Of a DNA stretch of 64,000 nucleotides, positions 44,560 through 55,413 are shown piece after piece. Below the pieces are notes generated by a model that saw nothing but the letters and a program-made list of their open reading frames with translations, was not told the DNA's origin and did no database searches. The stretch lies in NCBI GenBank assembly GCA_018982785.1, contig JAHHEN010000002.1, forward strand, positions 315,001 to 379,000, read 5' to 3'. The first letter of the stretch is position 1. Each line of letters begins with the position of its first letter. This DNA is from Enterococcus innesii. GTDB taxonomy: Bacteria; Bacillota; Bacilli; Lactobacillales; Enterococcaceae. The position numbers and the translations under genes were made by a program.

Positions 44560-47500
44560 TTGGCTGGTGCAACTCCATTAGGAAATATGGTCATAAAGCT
44601 AGGGTTGGATGATGCCGATTTCGGGAAAGGCGTTGCTAATTCTAAAAAGCAAGTACAATACCTAGCAAAAGAAATGCAAGCGAATATGAAAATTGCTGAC
44701 ATGGCTGGTAATCAACTGGGCAAGCTAGGAACTAAATACGAAAGCTTATCTAAGATCATCAAAGCACAAGAAAATCAAGTCGCCGCCCTCAAGAAAGCAT
44801 ATGAAGAGTCGTTTGTTGACGGTAAAGCTACTGATTCAACTAAACGTCTTGCGGCTCAACTACAGGATGCTAATGGCAAGCTTGTTAATTATAAAACGCA
44901 GTTGCAAAATACCGCTGGGCAACTTACCAGGATGCAAGTGGAAACACAAGGAGTAACCGGTTGGCTAAATAAGCAAGGCGATACACTTATCAAACAAGGA
45001 GAAAGAATACAAAAATTTGGTAGTGGTGTATCAAAAGTAGGAAACGCATTAACAATTGGTGTGACGGCTCCCTTAGTTGCTGGTGCAACAGCAGTTACTA
45101 AAGCGGCGATAGATTGGGAATCAGCATTCGCTGGTGTAAAGAAAACCTCAGACGAAGTGGTGGATAGCAATGGTAACGTTGTTTATTCATATGATGATCT
45201 TGAAGCAAGTTTGAGGAATCTGGCGAAAGAACTACCATCAACGCATAGTGAGATCGCAGCGGTCGCTGAAGCAGCAGGGCAGTTGGGAATTCAAACGGAA
45301 AATGTTTCTGCATTTACCAAAGTAATGATTGATTTGGGCGAATCAACAAACATGAGCGCTGAAACAGCTGCTACTGAATTGGCTCGTTTTGCTAATATTA
45401 CTCAAATGTCACAAGACAAATTTAGTAACCTTGGCTCTGCGTTGGTAGATCTAGGTAATAACTTTGCAACAACTGAATCTGAAATATCAGCGATGGCATT
45501 ACGGTTAGCTGGTGCCGGTGCTCAAATTGGTATGTCCGAAGGGGATATCTTAGGTTTTGCGGCCGCTTTAAGTTCTGTAGGTGTAGAAGCAGAAGCAGGT
45601 GGTTCAGCATTTTCTAAAGTCATGATCAACATGCAGTTAGCTGTTGAGAAGGGAACAGGCGCTTTTGAAGAACTGAAATCTCATGCGGACGATCAAGGTG
45701 TATCTTGGGAGCGCCTTGTTTCTGCCGTTCGAAATGGTGGAAAAGAATTAACTGGCGTATCCAAGGAAATGGGCTTTACATCTGCTGAACTCAAAAAGAT
45801 GTACAAAGAAGCTGATAATTCCAAAACAAGCTTAGAACAGTTTGCCGATGTCGCTGGAATGACGAGTGACAAGTTCTCAGAAATGTTCAAATCTAACCCT
45901 TCTGAAGCAATCATGAAATTTGTTGAAGGACTTGGAAAAGCAGAAGAACAAGGGTCGTCTGCAATTAGTGTTTTAGATAGTATGGGTATTACAGAAGTTC
46001 GACTGAGAGATAGTTTGCTTCGTGCAGCCAACGCCAGTGGAGTTTTCGCCGGTGCCGTAGAAATGGGGAACGAAGCGTTCGGAGAAAACACCGCTCTTGC
46101 TGAAGAAGCTAGCAAGCGTTACGAAACAACGGAATCTAAGCTAAAAATGCTGAAAAACGAAGTAGTAGATGCTGCGATAGAATTTGGTGGCCCCTTAGTA
46201 GATGCGTTGAGAGATGGGCTCGAAGCTTCGAAACCTTTTATTGCGAGCTTAGGGGATTTGGCCAAGTCATTTAGTTCTTTGGATAAAGAACAACAGCAAA
46301 ATATCATCAAGTGGGGATTGATGGCTGCAGCAGCTGGACCGGTATTCAAATTACTTGGTAGTGGTATTTCTATTGTTGGAAGTACCACCAAAGGTATTGG
46401 AAAACTTTCGAAAGGAATCGTTGAACTAGTAGCAGCTTCTGCTGAGAAGAAAGCAATTGCTGGTTTGGCAACTTCAATTACAGGTGTAGGTACTGCGGCA
46501 ACAACTGCTGTAGGCACAGGAACAGCTGGGGCAGCGGCTGTTGGAATAGCTGGTATGGGGACAGCAATAGCTGGACTTGCCGGTCCAATCGCTATAGGGG
46601 TTGTTGCTTTGGGTACAGTAGCAGCTGCTGTGTACGCCGGTAAGAAAGCATACGATGAGCATCAACTTGCTGGAGCTAAGTGGGGAACTGCTGTAACTGA
46701 AGAACAAGACAAGGTCATTTCCAAGTCTTATGAGTTGAGAGAAAAAGCTGTTGGATACGTGAACGAGTATGCCGATGGTGTGCGTGGTTCAGCTGACAAG
46801 GCTATAGAAGCTAATCAAGAAATTGTGGACTCAATTCAAGCTGCGATGGATAAAGAAGTTGAACGAAAGAAAGCTGCTGCTGAGACTTTGGAAGATCCAG
46901 AATCAAAAGCGAAAGCTGAAAAAGCAATCGCTTATGAAGAGCAAGTAAATAAAGCATCGATTGAACAGGCGCAAAAACGGGTAGATCGAATCAACGAAAT
47001 ACTTAGTAATGCTAGCAAAAACAATCGTGACTTATCGGATCAAGAAAGAGCTTATATTGAAGCTAACTACAAACAATTGTCGGACAAACAGTTAGAACAA
47101 GCTGGATTCGATAAAAATCAGAGGATAGCAATAGAATCGGCATATCAGGATAACTTGTCAAAATTGACAGCTAAGCAGCTTGGAGATAGAGCGAACAATG
47201 TTGGCAAGGCATTAAATTCTGAGACTGAATCCTATGAAAAGCAAAAGAAGGCTATAGCTGATGTGTGGGGTGAAAATACTCAAGCTTATAAAGTCGAAAT
47301 GGATAAGCTCGACAAGTCTCACAGACAAACCCAAGAATCAATGATTTTAGGTTTAGCAAAATTACGCTTAGAGCAAGGGTATAGTTTAGAACAAATGTCT
47401 GCCGTTTGGGAACAGTATGGATGGACAGTCGATGAAGTAGCCGAACTAGTGAATTCAAGTGTAGATGACACTACCAAAAACCTTGATATGTTGGCAAAGG

Positions 47501-48738
47501 GAACTGAAGAAGCTGATGTGCAGTGGAATCAGATGGCGCTTGATCCCAAAACTGGCGAAGTCAGAACCAACATGGCTGATGTATTGAAAGACATGGCTTC
47601 GACAGATGAAGGGTGGCAACAGCTGAAATTTATAGCCAAAAATGCTGATATCTCCACAAATGCAAAAGAAGAAATTGGCATTGCAATGGGTGAATCAGGT
47701 AAATGGAATGAACTTTATCTAACAGAAAAACTATTATTAGTTGATGGAGATCAAGCTCAAGTTGATCTTTATGACACAATAGAAGAACTGGGTTTGTGGA
47801 ACGCTTATAATGCTGACAGGAAAACATTAGGGGTTGATAATGCGGATGCAATTTGGAAGTCATTGGATGCGCAAGGTAAGTTAAGTGACTGGAATAATTT
47901 AGCTCCTGAACTAAAAACTTTAATAGCTGACAATCCAGCGAAACTAACTGTCGAACAAACTAGATCAGCTTTAGAAAAATATAACTCTTTGCCTCCAGCT
48001 ATGAAGAATTTATTAGGGCAAAACACTAGTGTATTAAACAATTTGAATACTGCTCAAAGAAAATTAAATGCGTATAATCAAACATCAGTCCCTGTGAAAC
48101 ATCTACATGCAACATCTGATACAAGTGCTATTGACTATATGAAATCTCAAATTAGTAGCATTCCTGACGCGACATATAAGAATATTTTTGTTCAAACGCA
48201 GATGGATTCAAATACGAAAACATTAATCAATAGAGGTATTTCCGGGTTAGGGTTGGCAACTGGTACAAACTATCATAAAGGCGGGCCTGCAATAGTCAAC
48301 GACCAAAAAGGACCTCTTTACAAAGAGCTAATTGTACCTAGAAACGGGGTGCCTTTTATCCCTGAAGGTAGGGATGTATTGATTCCTAATCTGGACAAAG
48401 GCGCAAAAGTTTACAAAGCAAGCCAAACAAAATCTATCATGCAACGCTTGGGTGTTCCGAAGTATGCTGAGGGTGTGGGTATTCCGGAAGATTCTACATT
48501 AGTTAGAAATTTGAAAAGTGTAACGAATAGCGGCTCACAAGAAGCGAAAAAGAGTGAGTTTAGTGTAAACTTTGATAATTCGATATTTGAAGATATACTT
48601 CGAGCGATCAACCAATTAGGCTCTGACATGAGAAACCTTAAAATAATAATGAAAGAAAAAGAAGTAGCTGACATTGTGACTGATGCACAAAACAGGAAAG
48701 ATATCAGTAGAAAAAGAATGGCAGGTGAGTTGTTATAA
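44560..48738 (+). CDS. tape measure protein
   Basis: 1,392 residues, by far the longest gene, placed after the chaperone. Long coiled-coil regions at the N- and C-terminal halves flank hydrophobic Ala/Gly-rich segments (about residues 630-705) expected to reach into the host membrane. The TTG start follows AAAGGGGGCGGATGA. It sets tail length; at roughly 1.5 angstrom per residue the tail would be about 200 nm, an estimate from family practice. No peptidase motif was recognised. Confidence 0.95.
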   Translation: MAGATPLGNMVIKLGLDDADFGKGVANSKKQVQYLAKEMQANMKIADMAGNQLGKLGTKYESLSKIIKAQENQVAALKKAYEESFVDGKATDSTKRLAAQLQDANGKLVNYKTQLQNTAGQLTRMQVETQGVTGWLNKQGDTLIKQGERIQKFGSGVSKVGNALTIGVTAPLVAGATAVTKAAIDWESAFAGVKKTSDEVVDSNGNVVYSYDDLEASLRNLAKELPSTHSEIAAVAEAAGQLGIQTENVSAFTKVMIDLGESTNMSAETAATELARFANITQMSQDKFSNLGSALVDLGNNFATTESEISAMALRLAGAGAQIGMSEGDILGFAAALSSVGVEAEAGGSAFSKVMINMQLAVEKGTGAFEELKSHADDQGVSWERLVSAVRNGGKELTGVSKEMGFTSAELKKMYKEADNSKTSLEQFADVAGMTSDKFSEMFKSNPSEAIMKFVEGLGKAEEQGSSAISVLDSMGITEVRLRDSLLRAANASGVFAGAVEMGNEAFGENTALAEEASKRYETTESKLKMLKNEVVDAAIEFGGPLVDALRDGLEASKPFIASLGDLAKSFSSLDKEQQQNIIKWGLMAAAAGPVFKLLGSGISIVGSTTKGIGKLSKGIVELVAASAEKKAIAGLATSITGVGTAATTAVGTGTAGAAAVGIAGMGTAIAGLAGPIAIGVVALGTVAAAVYAGKKAYDEHQLAGAKWGTAVTEEQDKVISKSYELREKAVGYVNEYADGVRGSADKAIEANQEIVDSIQAAMDKEVERKKAAAETLEDPESKAKAEKAIAYEEQVNKASIEQAQKRVDRINEILSNASKNNRDLSDQERAYIEANYKQLSDKQLEQAGFDKNQRIAIESAYQDNLSKLTAKQLGDRANNVGKALNSETESYEKQKKAIADVWGENTQAYKVEMDKLDKSHRQTQESMILGLAKLRLEQGYSLEQMSAVWEQYGWTVDEVAELVNSSVDDTTKNLDMLAKGTEEADVQWNQMALDPKTGEVRTNMADVLKDMASTDEGWQQLKFIAKNADISTNAKEEIGIAMGESGKWNELYLTEKLLLVDGDQAQVDLYDTIEELGLWNAYNADRKTLGVDNADAIWKSLDAQGKLSDWNNLAPELKTLIADNPAKLTVEQTRSALEKYNSLPPAMKNLLGQNTSVLNNLNTAQRKLNAYNQTSVPVKHLHATSDTSAIDYMKSQISSIPDATYKNIFVQTQMDSNTKTLINRGISGLGLATGTNYHKGGPAIVNDQKGPLYKELIVPRNGVPFIPEGRDVLIPNLDKGAKVYKASQTKSIMQRLGVPKYAEGVGIPEDSTLVRNLKSVTNSGSQEAKKSEFSVNFDNSIFEDILRAINQLGSDMRNLKIIMKEKEVADIVTDAQNRKDISRKRMAGELL

Positions 48739-50189
48739 TGGAAAGTGATTTAATTATAAAGTTTGACGATTTAATCCTATCTGATTATTTCGATTTACTT
48801 GGAGAACCTGAAATGGGGCTTTTCGCCCCTGTTACTAATGAATTGGTAAGGTCTGCAAGAGGTTATGGGTCGCAAATTAAAGATTCTCGTAGTGAAGCAA
48901 ATACAATAACCTTGCCGGTTTTTTCGACAAGAGGGAACTGGCGAGATTTTAAAGACGACATTTCTATATTAGCAAGAGATAAAGAGCTGCACAGAATTTG
49001 GTTTTCACACGAGCCAGATCGTTATTATTTGGGAAAATTGGACGGGGAATCTAAACTAGTAAGATCTTTAGAACGGATGAATGAAGCAACAGGGAGCCTA
49101 ACATTTATTATTCCAGATGGGTTTGCCTTTGCTGTAGAAGAGCAAACCTTTCATTCAGCAAATCAAGTTTTGTCAATCATAAATAGCGGAACTTTCAAAA
49201 CACCATCCAGATATTCTATTGACTTTACGGAAGATACAGATTATTTGGGTCTTTTAACTGATAAAAAAATCATCCAGTTGGGGACAGTAGAAGCCACAGA
49301 TGCTTCTACAATGGCAGAAAGCACAGTCATATTTAACGAAAGTATCACGGGAACATCGAATAGAAATTGGTCAGAGAACGTTGCACGTATTCGCCATACA
49401 CCAGACACTTCTGCACTTTCTGGGCGTGTATCATGGAAGTCAAACTCTGTGGAGGTCAGTGATTTCGGTTCAGGAGAGGGATGGCATGGTCCAAGTGTTA
49501 CAAGATTTTTGGGCGATGATGCCATTGAGAACTGGGAGGCGACATTTCGTGTAGGTTTAAAACGTGAATCAAGCAATCCCAAAAGAGAACAAGTAGGGCT
49601 GCTTGAGGGGAATATTTTAGATGCAGATAACAATTTTATTGCGGGGTTCAATATTAAGAAACCTCGGGCAACGGATGAACGAGTAGAGTATGCCTTTTAC
49701 ATTGGGGATAATCGTGTATTTCTAGGTGACATTCCATACAATTTTCGGGATTTCTTTGGAAATGTAGTGATCAAGAAAATCGGTAGTAAATTCGTCTTTT
49801 CGATTGGCGGTTTTGGTGACAATTGGAAGTTCAACTGGAGTTATAGCAAAAGTTTTACGAATGATGATGTAGCCAACTTGCGTGCTAAGTCAATGAGCGC
49901 TTTTTTCGGTTCTTGGAATTGGCGGCCAAGCATATCATTGGGCATGAGTTATGCCAAATTTACCAAAATAAATACGAATAATCCGGAAGAAGAATCACTC
50001 AAATTTTTGACAGGTGACCACCTAGAAATTACGGAAAATTTGAAAGTCTTTTTAAACGGCACGCCAGCTGATGACTATCTTGCAAACGGTTCTGATAAGC
50101 TTTATTTTGAGCCGGGGACAACAGAAGTCTTGATTGCTTCAGATAAGTCTCCATCTGTGACCGCAACGCTGAGAGAACGGTATTTATAG
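48738..50189 (+). CDS. distal tail protein (Dit), long form
   Basis: 483 residues. The N-terminal region (GSQIKDSRSEANTITLPVFSTRGNW) is the Sipho_tail-type ring domain of Dit, which joins tube to baseplate. Classic Dit is about 250 residues; here a lectin/concanavalin-like insertion (about 190-420, SWKSNSVEVSDFGSGEGWHG, FIAGFNIKKPRATDERVEYAFYI) enlarges it, as in carbohydrate-binding evolved Dits. The ATG overlaps the tape measure stop. Confidence 0.85.
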   Translation: MESDLIIKFDDLILSDYFDLLGEPEMGLFAPVTNELVRSARGYGSQIKDSRSEANTITLPVFSTRGNWRDFKDDISILARDKELHRIWFSHEPDRYYLGKLDGESKLVRSLERMNEATGSLTFIIPDGFAFAVEEQTFHSANQVLSIINSGTFKTPSRYSIDFTEDTDYLGLLTDKKIIQLGTVEATDASTMAESTVIFNESITGTSNRNWSENVARIRHTPDTSALSGRVSWKSNSVEVSDFGSGEGWHGPSVTRFLGDDAIENWEATFRVGLKRESSNPKREQVGLLEGNILDADNNFIAGFNIKKPRATDERVEYAFYIGDNRVFLGDIPYNFRDFFGNVVIKKIGSKFVFSIGGFGDNWKFNWSYSKSFTNDDVANLRAKSMSAFFGSWNWRPSISLGMSYAKFTKINTNNPEEESLKFLTGDHLEITENLKVFLNGTPADDYLANGSDKLYFEPGTTEVLIASDKSPSVTATLRERYL

Positions 50190-50199
50190 GAGGGATAGA

Positions 50200-52629
50200 A
50201 TGTATTTTATAGTAATAGATGAACAGTTCAATACACTCACCTCTTTTCTAGATGAAGACCTTCTTGATGATGAGCAATGGTATTCCCAACAAGGCAGTAC
50301 TCTTTCATTAACAATTTCGAAGGAAATGTCTGGTAGCGAGTTCGTGATCGAAGACAATATGATTGCTTTTGTTGATGAGGCTAGGAAAAACAATCTATTC
50401 ACGATTATGAGTATTTCTGTAGAAGATGAGCATACACGTACAATTGAATGTGAAAGCTTTGATACAGCTCTGATCGGCGATATTGCCAATAGTTATGTGT
50501 CCAACAAGCCACAGACCATTGATTACTACTTGAATCGAGAATTATATAACACCGTTTGGGAAATAAGACTCAATGAATTGCCTCACAAAACAGCATTGCC
50601 GGATTGTAGCGGAACGGGCGATACGAAAAAATCTCGTATTTTTGCGATTGCAGAGTCATTTGAAGCTGAATTGGATTTCGTCATAGAATTCAATAACTCA
50701 AAACTGAAACGTGCCTACATTGATATTTATCAACAAAGAGGAACGGATCTCAGTAATAGTGTAGTACTTAGGACTGGCGATGATGTCGAAACGATTCATA
50801 AAACCACAGATATCTATACTACATTTACTGAGGTGAAAGTGTTAGGTTCAAATGCGGATATCTCTTCGATCAAATATGATGATGGCATCTATTATACAAC
50901 GGATGGTTCCAATATCATTTACAATCGTGAAGCCAAAACGGATCGTGGCGGGAAAAAGGTGATGGGTTATTATTCTTCTAGCAGTGCTACTCCATCAACT
51001 ATTTTCGCCGAAGGACTATCCTACTTAAAAGATAATGATGAAGTCAAAGTCAATTATGAAGTATCTGTTATCCGTGGAATGGATGATTATCATGTCTTCG
51101 ACTATGTAAAAATTATTGATAATGAATACAATCCAGCTATTCGAGTAAAAGCAAGGGTTTTAGAAAAAACAATCAGTCGAACTGATCCAAGTAAAAATAA
51201 GGCGGTCTTTGGTAACTTTGTTACATTAGCTAGCGGAATATCTGCTCGATTAAAGGCTTTGCAAAAGCAACTTGATGAGATCGAGGCAAGGTATTCCGTC
51301 AAACTGCTCAGTGACAATGGTACTGGGTTTATTGATGGTGTATCGAAAACAACGACATTAACAGCAACGGTTTACAGGGAAAACGAAGAAATAACAGATA
51401 CGTTATCAAATTTGGATTTCTTCTGGTATAAAGTTGATAAAAACGGCGTTCATGATACCAATTGGGAACAAAATGCGTATGGTAAAGGGAAAATGGTCAG
51501 CGTGTCTGATTTAGATCTGGAAGATATCGCAAAAATCACCTGTCGAGTCAATGTTCATAAAAACAAATGGGTCCAAGCAATCTACTTCATCAACGGATTG
51601 AAGGCATTAGCGTACAGAGTAGAGCAATTACGAACAGAAGACACGTTGGTCGTTCCTGTAATCACAGATACGCATTACGCAACGGATGTCATGAATAAAG
51701 AAGACATACGAGGCAATCTGATGGTATTTGATCACCTCAAAAATTTCGTGGAATTTACAAATATGGTTGAGTGTGATTTTGTTTTACACAATGGGGATTT
51801 TGTAGATGGGCGAACAACCAAAAAAGAGAATGTCAAAAATATTGGAGAGTTTATGGGCCTTTTCGGGCAAGTAGACTGTCCTTATTTTATTACTTTAGGG
51901 AATCATGATGACAATCGGTATGGGAATCGAGCAAGCGGAAATGTGATGAACCAAGTCATTTATCCGCAAGAAATGTATCAGTTAGTCACTACAACAGCAA
52001 GAGCTTTTGGAGTGGTGGAGAATCCTTCCGATCGGAATAGTTATTACTATTATGATGTACCCGATAAAAAATACCGGTACATCATGTTAAATACTTTTGA
52101 CCATCCTTATACATCTGGGGCAAATCAGGATCTGAATTACATCAATAATGGTGGCTATAGAGAAAAGCAAATCAATTGGTTGATCGATGTGTTGAAAAAT
52201 ACGCCATCAGATTACACCGTGTCTCTTTCACAGCATTGCTCTATGGGGACGGGTTACAATGACACGAATCCGGAATACTTGTTCAATGCATTGATCGTTG
52301 AGGGAATCGTAGGAGCATTTCGAAATGGCACAACCTACATTGGAGAAAATAAAACTGATAAAGATTTTCTAGTCAGCGTTAATGTGACATTTGATCAACC
52401 GCATAAAGTAGCCTTTGTAGCAAATGGACACCATCATGTCGATCGAATGAAAGTTGTCAATAATGTCATGAACATCACAACGGCCATTTGTAACCCTGAA
52501 GGACGTCCTCAAACTTGGTTCACTTTGACTCAAGATTTATGGGATGTTTTTTTGATCAATACGAAGACAAAGCATGTGGATGTATTGCGATATGGCTACA
52601 GTGATAAAAATCGGCAATTTGATTACTAA
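50200..52629 (+). CDS. tail-associated protein (Tal) fused to a calcineurin-like phosphoesterase
   Basis: 809 residues. The first part (about 1-350) resembles the Prophage_tail/Tal hub; a spacer with an Ig-like look (about 365-470) follows. The C-terminus is a complete metallophosphoesterase: DTH at 490-492, NGDFVD at 531-536, GNHDD at 567-571, a later His near 673 and NGHHHVD at 742-748, all ligands present. The tail tip could thus cleave a phosphodiester such as teichoic acid on the host surface; substrate is inference. AGGAGGGATAG precedes the start. Confidence 0.88.
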   Translation: MYFIVIDEQFNTLTSFLDEDLLDDEQWYSQQGSTLSLTISKEMSGSEFVIEDNMIAFVDEARKNNLFTIMSISVEDEHTRTIECESFDTALIGDIANSYVSNKPQTIDYYLNRELYNTVWEIRLNELPHKTALPDCSGTGDTKKSRIFAIAESFEAELDFVIEFNNSKLKRAYIDIYQQRGTDLSNSVVLRTGDDVETIHKTTDIYTTFTEVKVLGSNADISSIKYDDGIYYTTDGSNIIYNREAKTDRGGKKVMGYYSSSSATPSTIFAEGLSYLKDNDEVKVNYEVSVIRGMDDYHVFDYVKIIDNEYNPAIRVKARVLEKTISRTDPSKNKAVFGNFVTLASGISARLKALQKQLDEIEARYSVKLLSDNGTGFIDGVSKTTTLTATVYRENEEITDTLSNLDFFWYKVDKNGVHDTNWEQNAYGKGKMVSVSDLDLEDIAKITCRVNVHKNKWVQAIYFINGLKALAYRVEQLRTEDTLVVPVITDTHYATDVMNKEDIRGNLMVFDHLKNFVEFTNMVECDFVLHNGDFVDGRTTKKENVKNIGEFMGLFGQVDCPYFITLGNHDDNRYGNRASGNVMNQVIYPQEMYQLVTTTARAFGVVENPSDRNSYYYYDVPDKKYRYIMLNTFDHPYTSGANQDLNYINNGGYREKQINWLIDVLKNTPSDYTVSLSQHCSMGTGYNDTNPEYLFNALIVEGIVGAFRNGTTYIGENKTDKDFLVSVNVTFDQPHKVAFVANGHHHVDRMKVVNNVMNITTAICNPEGRPQTWFTLTQDLWDVFLINTKTKHVDVLRYGYSDKNRQFDY

Positions 52630-52641
52630 GGAGGTGGGAAG

Positions 52642-55401
52642 GTGCCGGTAATACAAGATGAAATAAGTTTAGTGAAAGTCAAGGATGGACCATCTGGCGA
52701 AACATACTACCCTCACCGTGCATGGAAGATGGCAGATGGTACATTTACTAAGATATATCCAAATGAGAATTTACTTCCAATCTCTAGATTTGAAAAAACA
52801 GCTTCTAGAGAGTTTGTAAATGATTCAAGATGGGATTTGGCTCCGATATTTGATAAATATGGTGTGGGTATTGAATATACAATATCTTTTGATTTAAAAT
52901 CTGCTGTTGCTAGTCCCATTCAAGTTTATTCCCAAAATGGTTCCGGAACTAAGTACAATATCGGAACAACTGCGGTTCAAGCAACTATAGAATATAAGCG
53001 TTATAGGGTGACTGTTATTCCGCAACTACAAACTGGATCAATTATGACCCAAGCTCTTTTAGCGTTTTACGGGGTATATGACAGTGGACGGATACCAAGC
53101 ATCAAGAATGTTAAGGTTGAATTGGGTAATCTTTCTACTTTGGACATACCTTCACCGAATGAGAATTATAGCGAAGCCTATCCAAAATATGAAGGATTCT
53201 ATTCAGATACGAATCAAGTTGGGTCTGATAATCCTGACGATTACAAACCATGGAAACCATTCATGGGACCTCAGGGGAAAGACGGCTATACACCGATAAA
53301 AAATGTTGATTACTTTGACGGACAACCCGGTCAAAATGGGAAGAGTGCTTATCTATGGATAAGATACTCTCAGAATGCCGATGGATCAGGAATGACTACA
53401 GATCCAGCAAATGCTAAATATACTGGTTATGCTACAACGGAAACGAACGTTGCGCCTACCAGTCCAAGTGCTTATAGGTGGCAACAAACGAAAGGCGATC
53501 CCGGCATAGGCATTCCCGGAGAACCCGGACCAGACGGAAAGACATCATATCTGCATATCAAATATTCGAATGATGGTGGACTTACTTTTACTGGAAATGG
53601 TGGAGAAGACGGCGGTGATTATATTGGCCAGTATGTTGACTTTACAGAAGCTGACAGTACGAAGCCGAGTGACTATACGTGGTCATTGGCGAAAGGTCCA
53701 AAAGGAGATAAAGGTGATTCAGCGCCACTGATTTCTTTATCAGGGGCAACACAAGCAATCACAATTGATAAAGATGGGAAGATCACACCGGCTTCTAGTT
53801 TTACAGTGATCGGGACGGCAGTGAACACGTCTATTTCCAATTGGACATATAGCTTAAACGGTGGCAATTTTGGTTCGGCAGTTCCAACAGGGGTCACTCG
53901 TTCAGGGAACACAGTGACCATCAATCCAGCAACAGCGACATTTAACCAACTCACTATTCGGGCTGCTGATGCAACCGTGAGAGACGAATTCACTATTTCT
54001 AGAATTAAAGATGGTGGAGTCGGAACACCAGGTGCCGATGCTTACACCGTTTTTCTGACGAATGAATCGTACACCTTTGCAGGATCAACAGAGGCTGCAT
54101 TGGCAGATTCAACGACAACCGAAGTAGTCGTTTACAAAGGAATCACCAAAATCACGCCAACTAGCATTACCGTAGGCACAAAACCAACGGGGCTAACATC
54201 AAGTGTCAGTGGTTCAGTCGTAACCTTCGTAGCTGCTACAACATTAGTCACAAAGAGTGGCACTATTCCTCTCACGATCACAGCGGACGGCAAAACATTT
54301 ACGAAGCAGTTTGCTTATGCTATCTCATTTCAAGGCGGAAAAGGAGAGCCAGGGCAAAATGGCGTCAGCGTCACAGGAACCCAAGTTCAGTATGTCCAGT
54401 CATTCGGAACGACGGAGCCGACAACAGGATGGTCAAATACACGTCCCACGCCAGTACCCGGTCAATGGTTGTGGACTCGCTCAAGAAGTATTTTATCAGA
54501 CGGGACATACGGATCATGGGTAACAGTTCCAACTTTAATCGGTCGTGAAGCAATTGTAATTAACGCTACTGCACCAAGTAATCCGTCCACAGGAACGCTA
54601 TGGCAAATGCCAAGTGATCCAAACGTTAAACAGTGGGACGGCACCAAATGGGTTGATTGGGGTATCTCCATTGATAATCTGATTGCGGAAAATGCTGTGT
54701 TCAAAGACGGTAAGTTTGAGACGCTAGAAGGTGTTCAAATTATTGGTTCTCAGTTTATTAGCCCATTTGACAAAGAAAAGATCGCAGGAGGAACGAACTG
54801 GATCAGAGGAACACTAACGAATGCTGACGGTATGAGTGTCCTTGAATGGACAGAGTATAATAAATCCTCTGGTGCTACTGTATCAACAGGAACAAATAGG
54901 TTTTATCCTGACGGAATTTCGACAATGAAAAAAACTGGGTCGATTATCAGATCTTCTTATTATGGTGCTGACGGAATTCAAATAAGTGACGGGAATCTCC
55001 CTCAATTACCAGCATCATTACTGACTATAGAAGATATCGTCCAAATACCAAAAACTCTGATTCCGGCTTCTAGTGGTTATAGCCAATACGCTATCTCTGG
55101 GGATAATGCACCATTTGCTTCACGATCAGGTCGAATCGTTCAATTGTCTGGAGCATTTAAAAATAATACTGAGTTAGCAAGTGGGGTTAGTGGAACAATG
55201 GGGACACTGCCTGACTGGGCGAGACCTGAAAGAGCTGTACTTATGCGTGTTCAAGCATCTTATAACAATACTTACCTGTTGACCGTAAATACGGATGGAA
55301 CAATAACTATGAGTCGACATGCAGCCGGAGCTAGCAACGTAGCAGTTCCTTCAGGTTCGTGGTTAAATATAGCAATTGTCTATGCTGCGAAAAATTTGTA
55401 G
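52642..55401 (+). CDS. collagen-repeat tail-tip or receptor-binding protein
   Basis: 919 residues. A carbohydrate-binding-like domain (about 45-190) is followed by short Gly-X-Y collagen-like tracts (GPQGKDG near 211, GIPGEPGPDGK near 290, GPKGDKGD near 352, later GEPGQNG). Ig-like regions (about 365-560) follow, and the C-terminal part (about 780-919) ends in a beta-rich domain likely to form the trimeric receptor-binding head. GTG start after AAGGAGGTGGG. It is the likely host-range determinant. Confidence 0.82.
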   Translation: MPVIQDEISLVKVKDGPSGETYYPHRAWKMADGTFTKIYPNENLLPISRFEKTASREFVNDSRWDLAPIFDKYGVGIEYTISFDLKSAVASPIQVYSQNGSGTKYNIGTTAVQATIEYKRYRVTVIPQLQTGSIMTQALLAFYGVYDSGRIPSIKNVKVELGNLSTLDIPSPNENYSEAYPKYEGFYSDTNQVGSDNPDDYKPWKPFMGPQGKDGYTPIKNVDYFDGQPGQNGKSAYLWIRYSQNADGSGMTTDPANAKYTGYATTETNVAPTSPSAYRWQQTKGDPGIGIPGEPGPDGKTSYLHIKYSNDGGLTFTGNGGEDGGDYIGQYVDFTEADSTKPSDYTWSLAKGPKGDKGDSAPLISLSGATQAITIDKDGKITPASSFTVIGTAVNTSISNWTYSLNGGNFGSAVPTGVTRSGNTVTINPATATFNQLTIRAADATVRDEFTISRIKDGGVGTPGADAYTVFLTNESYTFAGSTEAALADSTTTEVVVYKGITKITPTSITVGTKPTGLTSSVSGSVVTFVAATTLVTKSGTIPLTITADGKTFTKQFAYAISFQGGKGEPGQNGVSVTGTQVQYVQSFGTTEPTTGWSNTRPTPVPGQWLWTRSRSILSDGTYGSWVTVPTLIGREAIVINATAPSNPSTGTLWQMPSDPNVKQWDGTKWVDWGISIDNLIAENAVFKDGKFETLEGVQIIGSQFISPFDKEKIAGGTNWIRGTLTNADGMSVLEWTEYNKSSGATVSTGTNRFYPDGISTMKKTGSIIRSSYYGADGIQISDGNLPQLPASLLTIEDIVQIPKTLIPASSGYSQYAISGDNAPFASRSGRIVQLSGAFKNNTELASGVSGTMGTLPDWARPERAVLMRVQASYNNTYLLTVNTDGTITMSRHAAGASNVAVPSGSWLNIAIVYAAKNL

Positions 55402-55413
55402 GAGGTGAGCAGT

